From Dyadobacter bucti (GTDB lineage Bacteria; Bacteroidota; Bacteroidia; Cytophagales; Spirosomataceae), in the NCBI RefSeq assembly GCF_005869225.1, contig NZ_SWFP01000002.1:310001-374000 (forward strand): a stretch of DNA of 64,000 nucleotides, given 5' to 3'. Below the pieces are notes generated by a model. It was given only the letters and a program-made list of their open reading frames with translations. It was not told the DNA's origin and ran no database searches. The position numbers and the translations under genes were made by a program. Below are positions 53,566-61,956 of the stretch, piece after piece. Positions within the stretch are counted from its first letter, which is position 1; each line of letters opens with the position of its first letter.

Positions 53566-56500
53566 TTATTTGTAATATCTACTTATGGCGAGCGGGTCAA
53601 AAATAAATCGGAATAGATCAGTCCATTTTTTTGCTTTAATATTCCCGAGTGGAAAATTAATAAAATCCCATCCTGCTGAAATTCTAGTCCTTGTACCGAA
53701 ATGTTCAAAGCTCCGTCTATTGGCATCTTGCTCTACCCACAAATCATCATGATCACCTGAACCGGCTGCTGATATAAGGCTTGGAAGCCCATATTTATTG
53801 ATCCAGATAGGCCCATTCTCTTTGCTTTGCAAATAGTGTCCATATTCATGCAAAAGTAGATTGTTGCCTAAAAAAGGCTTAGTGATGTCATTTCGATTCC
53901 CAAAAATGTGAGATCCTATAGTAACAGCATCTCGGTCAAATATTGTGGAGCCACGCACCACCGTTGCCCCTTCAAAGTAATCAACATCCAAATCCGGATC
54001 GATGTTGTTATAAAAAATCCCAAAGCCTAAGCCAAATGAATTCTGTAGTGGCTCGGACAAATGTCGACTAGCGATCTGACCTCCATCCCCCGCGAATTGC
54101 CCGCCAAGAATTTGAAGGAAATTTTTCACCTTATTGGTACCCCCTTCAAACCCTCTTTGCGCAAAACCTGTCGAAAATCCTCCTAAAGTGGTCGCGTCAA
54201 TCACGCCAACAGCTGGGTTAAGCATTATCAGCGTTGGCAGAAAAACTGTAGAGCGCAAGAGCGGATTTTGCTCACTAATCCAATTCTCAAACTTACTCTT
54301 CCAAGTCGCCCCACTCGGATCCGTATACTTCAACGGATTATTCATCACGTAACTATAACGATTGTACGATTGTGTTGAATAAGGATCCTGCACATAATTA
54401 TCTACACTCAAAACCCTCCCCACTACGGGGTCATACATGCGGCCGTTCATGTTGATGAGGTTGAAGTTCGTGAGGTGCTCGTGGCCGGTGAAGCCGCGGT
54501 AGAGATAGCTTGTTGGCGCCGGAACGTTTACAAATGTCCAGTCGGCGGGGTTGCGGAGCCTGCCCCAGGCGTCGAAGTTCTGGTCGAGCAGCACGGTTCC
54601 GTTCGCTGCGGTGAGGGTCAGCAATGACCCAAGATGGTCTGTATAGGTGTAATAGAACTGGTCGACGTTGTTTTCGCGGATCACCATGGCGGTGAGGCCG
54701 GCAGGAGAACCTATGTAATGAATGTGCTTGTCGGCAAGGCCAGGCGTAACGTCTTTTTCATAGCTGCCGCTCAGATAATAGTGGGTGTTGATCAGCGCGC
54801 CGTTCTTTTTCATGACACCTTTCAGCCGCTGATAGTCCGCCCCGTAAGTGTAAGTGAGTTCGTATGGTTGTCCGGAGCCATTTTCTGTTATTTTTTCGGG
54901 CTGGTTAAATGCTGTGTAGGTAATGTCCTGCGTCAGTATCGGTATCGCCGTGGTGGGGGAAACAATCCCGGTCAGGGCATTGGATTTGGTCGGATGATAT
55001 GTAAAAGTCTGACCTGCATCGCTCTTGGAACTGATGTTGCCCGACGGCGTATAGGTAACTGTGAACGGTGCCTTGCCGGTTACCGTGGCAGACAGCAGTC
55101 GGTTCAGATTGTCATAAGCAAAGCTTTCTTCCTTGTTTTTGATCCCATCCTTTCTTTTGGTAAGGTTCCCTTTTGGATAATCCCAGATCAGTTCAAGGTT
55201 TTGCACACCGGCGGTAGTATACTGTGTGGGCGTGCCGTAATTGTAATTGATCGTGGAAGTTTTACCATTTCCTAAAGTGTAAGCCGTGTTCAGCCCGAGC
55301 CCGTTCATACCCGTGTTGGTGTACAGGGTGACCGAATTGTTGGCGTTTTTGATGGTGACCGGGTAACCGTTGGCATCAAAAGCATGGTTGGTGCCAAAAC
55401 CGGAAGGATACAGCACCGAGGTGACATTGTTGTAGTTATCGTATCCGTAAGTGGTGGTATAGGCAACCGCATCGACGGTTTCTTTTGTGGTTTTCAAACG
55501 GCCGAAATTGTCGTAGGTGTATTCTTCGAGATTTCCCGCGAAACCGGTGACTTTCTTCAGCTGATTGACAGCTGCGCCACTGCCCGCAGGATAATATTCA
55601 TACACTGTATTGCCTTCGGGGCCGCTTCTGCCGGTGTTCCGTCCAAGCAGATCATAGGTCAAGGTGTGCGTCTTATTGTTGGCGTTGGTCTGGCTCACCA
55701 GCTGGCCCAATGCATCATAATCATAAGTGGTCGCGCCTGCATTCTGGTCGATAAGCTTTGTCTGCCTTCCATACACATCGTACTCGCTGCTTGTAATGGT
55801 TTTCTGATCGTCCTTCACTTCTTTCAGGCCGCCGTGGCTATAATAAGTGTACGTCAGCGTTCCGCCGTCGTCCGAAGCACTGGTGACCTGCCCGGTAGCG
55901 TCGGTTGTTTTGGAAGAATTTCCTGCAGGTGTGGATGTTGTAGTGGTCAGTTTGCCGCCGGAGTAGGCATATCCGATGGTCGTTGTACCGAAAGGTCCGC
56001 TGTTACTGATGACGGACGGACGGTTGTAGTTGTCATATTGGGTTGTGGTGGTGAGCACGGCTTCTCCCGTTTTATACGGCTGCGTGGCAGTAGCAGCATT
56101 GCCCCTGGCATCGTAAGTCCGGCTTTGCGTGATCCATCCTGACGGAAAAGCCTCCGTTTGCGTCTTGATTTCCCGGTCCAGCAGGTCATACCAGGTTTTC
56201 ACGTCCGGTTTGCCAGGGTGCGTAAGCAGTTTGTACCAAACTGCTCCGTTGGCTAGGTCCCAGCCGTATGCTTCCGTAAAATTATAGCCTTGTGGCAGAA
56301 TGGTCTTTTTTGTCCTGCCAAATGCATCGTATTCGTAAGTCGTTGTCAATGCGTCGATTCCGGTGACGGTCAGCGGTTTTCCCCATTTATAATCGTATGT
56401 CACGGAAGCGGTCTGACCAAGTTCATTGGTGGTCGATACCGGCAGCCTGCCTTTTGGGTCATAGATGGCCGATGTGCTCCTGGCCGCCATACCAGAGGGG

Positions 56501-59500
56501 GTAACCGTTGTTTTTTTAAGATTCCCGAGCGGGAAATATTCATATCCCGTGGTAACACTTTTGGGCTGACCCGAAAAATCAGTTTTGGATGTCAGCTGGC
56601 CGAGCGGATTGTAACCATAACTGGTGACAGTAGAAAAAGCGGGCTGTCCGGTGCGGGTTGTGGTTACAGTGACAGAAGTCGGTTTGTTGGGCACTCCTGC
56701 AGGAAATGCGCCGAAAACGGTGCTCGTAACCGTGGTTTCAATGTTGTTGTTGTTGGCTTTGCTTTTGGTAACATTGCCGAAATTGTCAAACGTATCATTG
56801 ACCAGCGTGGCCGTCCTTCCTTCGAATACATTGTTTTCAGAGGTGCTTTTCAGCCTGTATAAAAAACGTTTGCCCCCTAAGCTAATGAATTCATTGGTAT
56901 TGGTGATTTCCGAAAGCAGCATGTTGCCTGCCGTGAGATAGTTACTGGTCTTTTTGGGCGCAGCCACATAAAATGTTCCGCTGAACTCATTTTCAGAAAC
57001 TGTGGTCATTCCGCTGGCAAGGTCAGCTAAGGTAATTTTTTTGAAACCCATGAAGCCTTTTCCCGCCCGGTGCAGCTTCGCTTCTTCATAACGGTACTGC
57101 GATTGAGAATAGCCACCAATGCCATTTTGTAACTTGAAATCTGCGACCGCGTAAATGGGCTTCTGAATATTATTGACAGGGTAAGAGGTCAGCCCGCCCT
57201 GTTTGTAAAAGTCGCCTGCGTCAGTCAGTTTTTTATAATTCCATTCTGTGACATGGCCCGTACCGATTGCCACTTTTTCTAGTAGTAATTCTTTGCCTTC
57301 CTTTTTGAAATAGAAGAAATCAAGCTCGTCGAGGTAACTGGTGGTATTCACAATATCCATACGCCCGTCGCCATTCATGTCGCCCATGGCTGGCGGAGGC
57401 GCTCCCAGCGAACCGGCAAACTGGCTTTGGATATGCTTGTAACCCGATCCTGGGCTGTAATACATATCGATGTTAGCCAATGCAGCCGACTGTTGCCAGC
57501 CATGGTAAATATCCGATCTGCCATCCCCATTAAAATCTGCAACCGCAAGTTGATCGCCAGTAAAGAGATCCGGATTGGGCGTGTGCTGAAAGGTGAAGCC
57601 CGATTGCCAGAAACTTTTGCCCGATGATAATGCTTTGGCCCAAAGCCCTCCAACTGAGTTTCTGACAAGCAGGTCTGTTTTCCCGTCGCCATTAAAATCA
57701 CCCGGATAGATCAAATGGTTTTTGGTAGGGAAAGTGGAAAAGTAGATCCTCCGCGCCGTGAGGCCTTCGAAAGTAAAAATCTCGCAATTGTTGTCCTTGA
57801 TCACCATCAGATCGCCTTTACCGTCCCCGTTGAAGTCGAGAAACTGGATCTGGTCGGCGGCGGGCCAGCTGTTGATATTAAAGAATGAAACGCCATTGAT
57901 GCTCACTGTTTCCAGCGCGGCTGAGACATTGCCGTAGTATAGGTGCGCGGCAAAAGCATTGGCATTGTTGCCCAGCATGGTCAGGATATCCTGCACCCCG
58001 TCGCCATTGAGGTCGGCAGCAAATATCGACCTGTCGCTGGGATGTAATTTGTTATAATTAGCCGGAGGGTTGATAAAAACGGAATCCAGGAGAATCGGAA
58101 AACCGGTTCCGTCCGTTTGCCAGTCGGGATTCTGGACACTTTTATAAATGACAACTTTGTTGAGTACCCGGTTAGCCCCTGCGACCGGGGCGTTGTAGGC
58201 CAGAATATCATCGGCGCCGTCTCCGGTAAAATCGCTGGCGACCCATTTTGTGGCCTGAGGAATGTAAAAGGGCTTTACAAAACTATTATTTAGAGGAAGA
58301 TTCTTTAGCCCGCCTAAGTAGTAATTGTCCGGTGACCCAAGGAAAGTCAGTTCTTTGGTATAAATAGAGAACTTGGTATGATAGACATGCTGACCCTGAA
58401 CTTTCCTGGCCACAGAAAGAAAATCCGCATGCCCGTCTCCATTGAAATCCCCGATAAAGCGGTCTGACTCCTCGCCCTGAACCACATCAGACTGACTTGG
58501 CGAAAATGGCAGAGGCAACTCGCCGTACTTAAAAATCGTCGAATTAAGCACCGAACCATCGCTTCCGGACTGTATGATTTCTTTTAAAAATGAATTGATA
58601 TCATCCGATGCGTATTTAAACTGATAGGTACCACAGGTTTGAGCCAGTGATTCAGTTGTGATAGTAATCTTATCCAGCAAATGATCTCCCCCGATAGAAG
58701 AGCCGGCTTCCAGCTGGACGTTGCTGTCTATCCGTTTTTTATATTCAAACTTGATTTTATTGTAGGGAACAAGATTGGCTGCTGCATTTCCGGTATAGTC
58801 GATTTCGGTAACCAGGCATTCTCCGAGTGTATTGTCGTACTTAAATTCAATGTAATTACCATCCGGATACTGTATTTTATTGAGCCTCCAGAAAAGTGCA
58901 TAATCGGCCAGAAATATATTCCCATCTGAAAAATTATTACCTCTTAGCTTGGAATCGGCAGTGTTACCATATTCCATCACGACACCATCTTTAGATACAA
59001 CCTTAAACCAGCCCGGGACACTGGGAAGACCACCGCTATAAGAAGTAATGGAAGCAAACGTTTCATTTTCAGTCTGATAAGTAGCTCCGTTACCACCGTT
59101 GTTGCCCGAAGCCAACATCATCCGGTTACCATCCAGTGCAAAACGCATATTGGTGTTCAGCTCGACTGCGCCAGCCGCTCCGTCGTGATACACCGTCAAT
59201 GGAATTCTGCTGATCACCGAAAGTCCGGAAATCCCCCAGCCCATTCCAATCAGGCCACCTCCGCCCATCGAATTGTATTCGAGGGAAATCGACGGAGCAA
59301 TTCCATTGGTACCAGGCGGAACATTTATGGGAATAGAATAGGTTGCAGCGCCCAAGATTACATTGGCAGATGCGGGAATACTACCCACCGGCCTGGCCAG
59401 GTCGATCGTTTTGCTAAAATTCGCATTTGTGTAAATGGCCGAGTAGTCGGCAAGCTGCGCATCGGCTACAAAAGAAATGCAGAAAGAAAGGAGTAACATG

Positions 59501-59535
59501 GAGGCATAACTCCATGAAAAATAGCGGTGTGTCAT
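53566..59535 (-). CDS. giant SpvB/FG-GAP/RHS-repeat protein with C-terminal HEYGH metallopeptidase-like tip
   Basis: A 1989-residue protein from the ATG at 59535, with signal peptide (ASMLLLSFCISFVADAQ). Domains: SpvB-like N-terminal region (~45-280); about seven FG-GAP repeats (~360-700) with calcium-loop motifs such as DFNGDGHADF, DFTGDGADDI, DFNGDGKTDL, DMNGDGRMDI; RHS/YD repeats (~950-1650); the RHS core end RMYDPVVGRVLSVDNYVQDP and PLKYTDPSG (1739). The last ~245 residues are the variable tip. It holds HEYGH at ~1896-1900 (53836-53850), an HExxH zinc motif, with WVEQDANRRS downstream as a possible third ligand, so a metallopeptidase-like toxin is likely. The tip is visibly AT-richer than the core. 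The overall layout follows polymorphic toxins of the Tc/RHS type; delivery and target are unknown. Confidence 0.88.
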   Translation of the reverse strand: MTHRYFSWSYASMLLLSFCISFVADAQLADYSAIYTNANFSKTIDLARPVGSIPASANVILGAATYSIPINVPPGTNGIAPSISLEYNSMGGGGLIGMGWGISGLSVISRIPLTVYHDGAAGAVELNTNMRFALDGNRMMLASGNNGGNGATYQTENETFASITSYSGGLPSVPGWFKVVSKDGVVMEYGNTADSKLRGNNFSDGNIFLADYALFWRLNKIQYPDGNYIEFKYDNTLGECLVTEIDYTGNAAANLVPYNKIKFEYKKRIDSNVQLEAGSSIGGDHLLDKITITTESLAQTCGTYQFKYASDDINSFLKEIIQSGSDGSVLNSTIFKYGELPLPFSPSQSDVVQGEESDRFIGDFNGDGHADFLSVARKVQGQHVYHTKFSIYTKELTFLGSPDNYYLGGLKNLPLNNSFVKPFYIPQATKWVASDFTGDGADDILAYNAPVAGANRVLNKVVIYKSVQNPDWQTDGTGFPILLDSVFINPPANYNKLHPSDRSIFAADLNGDGVQDILTMLGNNANAFAAHLYYGNVSAALETVSINGVSFFNINSWPAADQIQFLDFNGDGKGDLMVIKDNNCEIFTFEGLTARRIYFSTFPTKNHLIYPGDFNGDGKTDLLVRNSVGGLWAKALSSGKSFWQSGFTFQHTPNPDLFTGDQLAVADFNGDGRSDIYHGWQQSAALANIDMYYSPGSGYKHIQSQFAGSLGAPPPAMGDMNGDGRMDIVNTTSYLDELDFFYFKKEGKELLLEKVAIGTGHVTEWNYKKLTDAGDFYKQGGLTSYPVNNIQKPIYAVADFKLQNGIGGYSQSQYRYEEAKLHRAGKGFMGFKKITLADLASGMTTVSENEFSGTFYVAAPKKTSNYLTAGNMLLSEITNTNEFISLGGKRFLYRLKSTSENNVFEGRTATLVNDTFDNFGNVTKSKANNNNIETTVTSTVFGAFPAGVPNKPTSVTVTTTRTGQPAFSTVTSYGYNPLGQLTSKTDFSGQPKSVTTGYEYFPLGNLKKTTVTPSGMAARSTSAIYDPKGRLPVSTTNELGQTASVTYDYKWGKPLTVTGIDALTTTYEYDAFGRTKKTILPQGYNFTEAYGWDLANGAVWYKLLTHPGKPDVKTWYDLLDREIKTQTEAFPSGWITQSRTYDARGNAATATQPYKTGEAVLTTTTQYDNYNRPSVISNSGPFGTTTIGYAYSGGKLTTTTSTPAGNSSKTTDATGQVTSASDDGGTLTYTYYSHGGLKEVKDDQKTITSSEYDVYGRQTKLIDQNAGATTYDYDALGQLVSQTNANNKTHTLTYDLLGRNTGRSGPEGNTVYEYYPAGSGAAVNQLKKVTGFAGNLEEYTYDNFGRLKTTKETVDAVAYTTTYGYDNYNNVTSVLYPSGFGTNHAFDANGYPVTIKNANNSVTLYTNTGMNGLGLNTAYTLGNGKTSTINYNYGTPTQYTTAGVQNLELIWDYPKGNLTKRKDGIKNKEESFAYDNLNRLLSATVTGKAPFTVTYTPSGNISSKSDAGQTFTYHPTKSNALTGIVSPTTAIPILTQDITYTAFNQPEKITENGSGQPYELTYTYGADYQRLKGVMKKNGALINTHYYLSGSYEKDVTPGLADKHIHYIGSPAGLTAMVIRENNVDQFYYTYTDHLGSLLTLTAANGTVLLDQNFDAWGRLRNPADWTFVNVPAPTSYLYRGFTGHEHLTNFNLINMNGRMYDPVVGRVLSVDNYVQDPYSTQSYNRYSYVMNNPLKYTDPSGATWKSKFENWISEQNPLLRSTVFLPTLIMLNPAVGVIDATTLGGFSTGFAQRGFEGGTNKVKNFLQILGGQFAGDGGQIASRHLSEPLQNSFGLGFGIFYNNIDPDLDVDYFEGATVVRGSTIFDRDAVTIGSHIFGNRNDITKPFLGNNLLLHEYGHYLQSKENGPIWINKYGLPSLISAAGSGDHDDLWVEQDANRRSFEHFGTRTRISAGWDFINFPLGNIKAKKWTDLFRFIFDPLAISRYYK

Positions 59536-59541
59536 TGTCAA

Positions 59542-59875
59542 AGGCTTACAGTCAGTATGTGTAACTCTTGTAAACCTATTGATTATTACTTACCGACAAT
59601 TACTCAAAAGGCAGTCAATTATTCTCCGGCAGGTATGGATATACGATCGGAGAATATAGCGCAATCCAGGAAAACGCTCACGCTCATTGGCCTCGTCGCG
59701 ATCAAATTTTTAACCAATTGAGTCGATAACTGACAGGGATATCAAACAAAATAATCGACTCCTTTCTTCAATTTAACGTAACACAAATTTAATCTAACGG
59801 TAGTTCTTCCCAGGGAAGTTGTTTTTAATTTTAGCTGATTATAAAACAGTTACACTATTTCAAACAACAAACTCC
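59542..59875. promoter_or_regulatory. 334-bp divergent intergenic region with inverted repeat
   Basis: This gap separates the RHS gene (minus) from the endonuclease-family gene (plus). It holds a perfect 9-bp inverted repeat, TATTCTCCG at 59620-59628 and CGGAGAATA at 59648-59656, about 85 bp upstream of the RHS start. Otherwise I see no gene. A role as operator for the RHS gene is only a suggestion from position. Confidence 0.4.
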
Positions 59876-60973
59876 ATGATAAGGATCGCTACATTTAATC
59901 TCGAAAACCTTTTCACGCGACCGGTCGCGATGAACCAGGATGATGACGCGAACGGCCGGCAGGCTATTGAAGACCATGCAACCGCAAACGCCATTGTTTC
60001 CAAAGATGTTTATTCCGACGCAGACAAGGCTACGCTCGCGGCACTAAGTGAAAAATACAAATGGCATCTTCTGAATGCACCCAAAAATGCATTGGTGCAA
60101 TTGCAGAAAATACGTGGCAAGCTCTTCCGCAAACCTCAGAATGCACCCGTGCAGGTTGTCGCAAACGGACGTGGCGACTGGGTCGGCTGGTTTGAATTAA
60201 GGCGTGAAGATGTGAGCTGGAAGGCTACGTACAATTCCGGGCGGGTCATCAGCGAAGTGAGCCCGGATATTCTCATTGCCGTGGAAGTAGAAAACCGCCC
60301 TACTTTGAACCGGTTCAACGACCAGGTGCTTAAAACGGAGTTTGATGCAGCATATCCGCACGTGATGGTGATTGACGGAAATGATGAACGGGGTATTGAC
60401 CTGGGAATTTTCAGCAAATTCCCGATCGTTGAAATCAGAAGCCATGTAGATGACGCGGATGACGCCGGGAACAAAATTTTTTCCCGCGACTGCCCTGAAT
60501 TCGATATTATTCTTCCAGGTGACAAACGGCTCGTTGTTATGCCCAATCACCTCAAATCCAAAAGAAACGGAAACGACCAGGATTCGCAGGACCGCAGGCA
60601 GCAACAGGCGGAGCAGGTAAATAAAATCGCAAAAGAGGGACTGAGAAGAACAGACTTCGTTCTGATCGGCGGCGACATGAACGATACCCCAGCCAGCAGG
60701 CCGCTGCAATCCCTGTTTTCGGATGGATTCGTTGACGTAATCTCGCACCCCAACTACCCCACCGATCGCCCCGGCACTTTCCAGACGGGTCTTGCGGGCA
60801 ACAAAATCGATTACCTGATCATGTCGCCCGCATTGCGTGACAAGCTCCGGGACACGGGTATTGAGCGGCGGGGTTCTTATCATCCCAGGACTTGGGAGCC
60901 TTTTGACACGGTTACCAAAACTTCCGAGGAAGCCTCAGACCATCATCTCGTATGGGCAGACTTTGACCTTTAA
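59876..60973 (+). CDS. endonuclease/exonuclease/phosphatase-family protein
   Basis: A 365-residue protein from the ATG at 59876 (MIRIATFNLENLFTRP). The fold's catalytic elements are visible: FNLENL (metal-binding Asn and Glu), VEVENRPTL, MPNHLKSKR, IGGDMNDTP, and DHHLVWADFDL at the C-terminus. These metal-dependent phosphodiesterases cut nucleic acids or phospho-lipids. There is no signal peptide. A charged insertion around 210-235 (KRNGNDQDSQDRRQQQAEQV) is typical of bacterial members. Confidence 0.92.
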   Translation: MIRIATFNLENLFTRPVAMNQDDDANGRQAIEDHATANAIVSKDVYSDADKATLAALSEKYKWHLLNAPKNALVQLQKIRGKLFRKPQNAPVQVVANGRGDWVGWFELRREDVSWKATYNSGRVISEVSPDILIAVEVENRPTLNRFNDQVLKTEFDAAYPHVMVIDGNDERGIDLGIFSKFPIVEIRSHVDDADDAGNKIFSRDCPEFDIILPGDKRLVVMPNHLKSKRNGNDQDSQDRRQQQAEQVNKIAKEGLRRTDFVLIGGDMNDTPASRPLQSLFSDGFVDVISHPNYPTDRPGTFQTGLAGNKIDYLIMSPALRDKLRDTGIERRGSYHPRTWEPFDTVTKTSEEASDHHLVWADFDL

Positions 60974-60974
60974 A

Positions 60975-61901
60975 CTACTGCTCTGCCATGGAAACGGAAA
61001 TGTGCCAGGTATCGCCTGAATTGGTCACCTTTTCTGTTCCCCAGGTTCCCGGCCCGTCATCGGTACGCAGGTATACGGCAAAAACGAGGTTTGTAATTTT
61101 CGTACCGTCTACCAATATACTTCCGCATCCGGCGCCACCACCGCAAGCACCCCCGATCCTGCTTTTTGAATGCAGGATTTTGGTTTTTGTCTCGTCAAGC
61201 ACCATCTCTTCATTGCCCGACAGTTTGAGCAGAGATACGGAGGGTGTTATCAATTCCAGCTCTGTGGCAAAACCTAGGTGTTTTTGGGAAAAATTAGTGG
61301 TAGCGCCTAATCCCGCCAGCGAAATGACAGGATTGTCCACAGGTCGGCTGAACTGCATCCTCAGCTTGCCATAGTAATACCGGCTTGTATCCGTTTTGGG
61401 CGCCTGGGCATTCATCAAAGGCTTTGCAGATAAAAATATCTGCAGCCCAGCATTGACTGCGGGATCGAATCCATTGCCGGCCGGACCTTCGGGATGGGCG
61501 GTGAACACAGTTCCGCCGGAATCTTTGAAATGATAATTGGTATTGACAATTTCCACACCTTTTACTTGGCTGGTACTGGCACCGGAGGTTGCCCCAAATG
61601 TCATTCCAGTAACATGCTGGGGAACAGTGATATAGGATTGATCGTCAAAGCTAAACGTAACCGAAAGCCTGGATTGCGGCTCGGAAAATGCAGCTTTCAT
61701 GTCGGCTCCGCCATTTTGGTTGAGAAAAAAATCCAATGTCTGCGGGATGGAAGTGGGCCCCTTGGGCACCGGTGCCTGACGACTCTTGTAGGTACCGTCC
61801 TGAACGAACTCCAGGGTGTTTTGGGCGTGGCCTGATATCCCGTGCGCAAGCAATAACGATAAGGATACCGACCGGATCTGATGAAACCGTGGTATAAGCA
61901 T
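60975..61901 (-). CDS. secreted protein resembling the N-terminal anchor domain of large surface proteins
   Basis: A 308-residue protein with signal peptide (SVSLSLLLAHGISGHAQ). The body is a single beta-rich domain (SLSVTF-type strands, YYYGKLRMQFSRPVDNPVIS, LGFATELELITPS) ending YLRTDDGPGTWGTEKVTNSG and DTWHISVSMAEQ. In Bacteroidota this type of domain usually precedes SdrD-B or DUF11 repeats in long surface proteins. Here the protein ends right after it, so this is either a compact relative or a truncated form. A Cys/Gly-rich loop (GGACGGGAGCGS) is unusual. The assignment is tentative. Confidence 0.6.
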   Translation of the reverse strand: MLIPRFHQIRSVSLSLLLAHGISGHAQNTLEFVQDGTYKSRQAPVPKGPTSIPQTLDFFLNQNGGADMKAAFSEPQSRLSVTFSFDDQSYITVPQHVTGMTFGATSGASTSQVKGVEIVNTNYHFKDSGGTVFTAHPEGPAGNGFDPAVNAGLQIFLSAKPLMNAQAPKTDTSRYYYGKLRMQFSRPVDNPVISLAGLGATTNFSQKHLGFATELELITPSVSLLKLSGNEEMVLDETKTKILHSKSRIGGACGGGAGCGSILVDGTKITNLVFAVYLRTDDGPGTWGTEKVTNSGDTWHISVSMAEQ

Positions 61902-61956
61902 GTGTATAAGTGATAGTATTCAAAAAACCAAAATTCAGCATTTAACTAAATTTTTC

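Noticed and set aside
54634-56142. Long plus-strand ORFs opposite the RHS gene (213 and 252 residues)
   Set aside because: They mirror the repetitive YD-repeat codons of the RHS gene, as expected from its periodic sequence.
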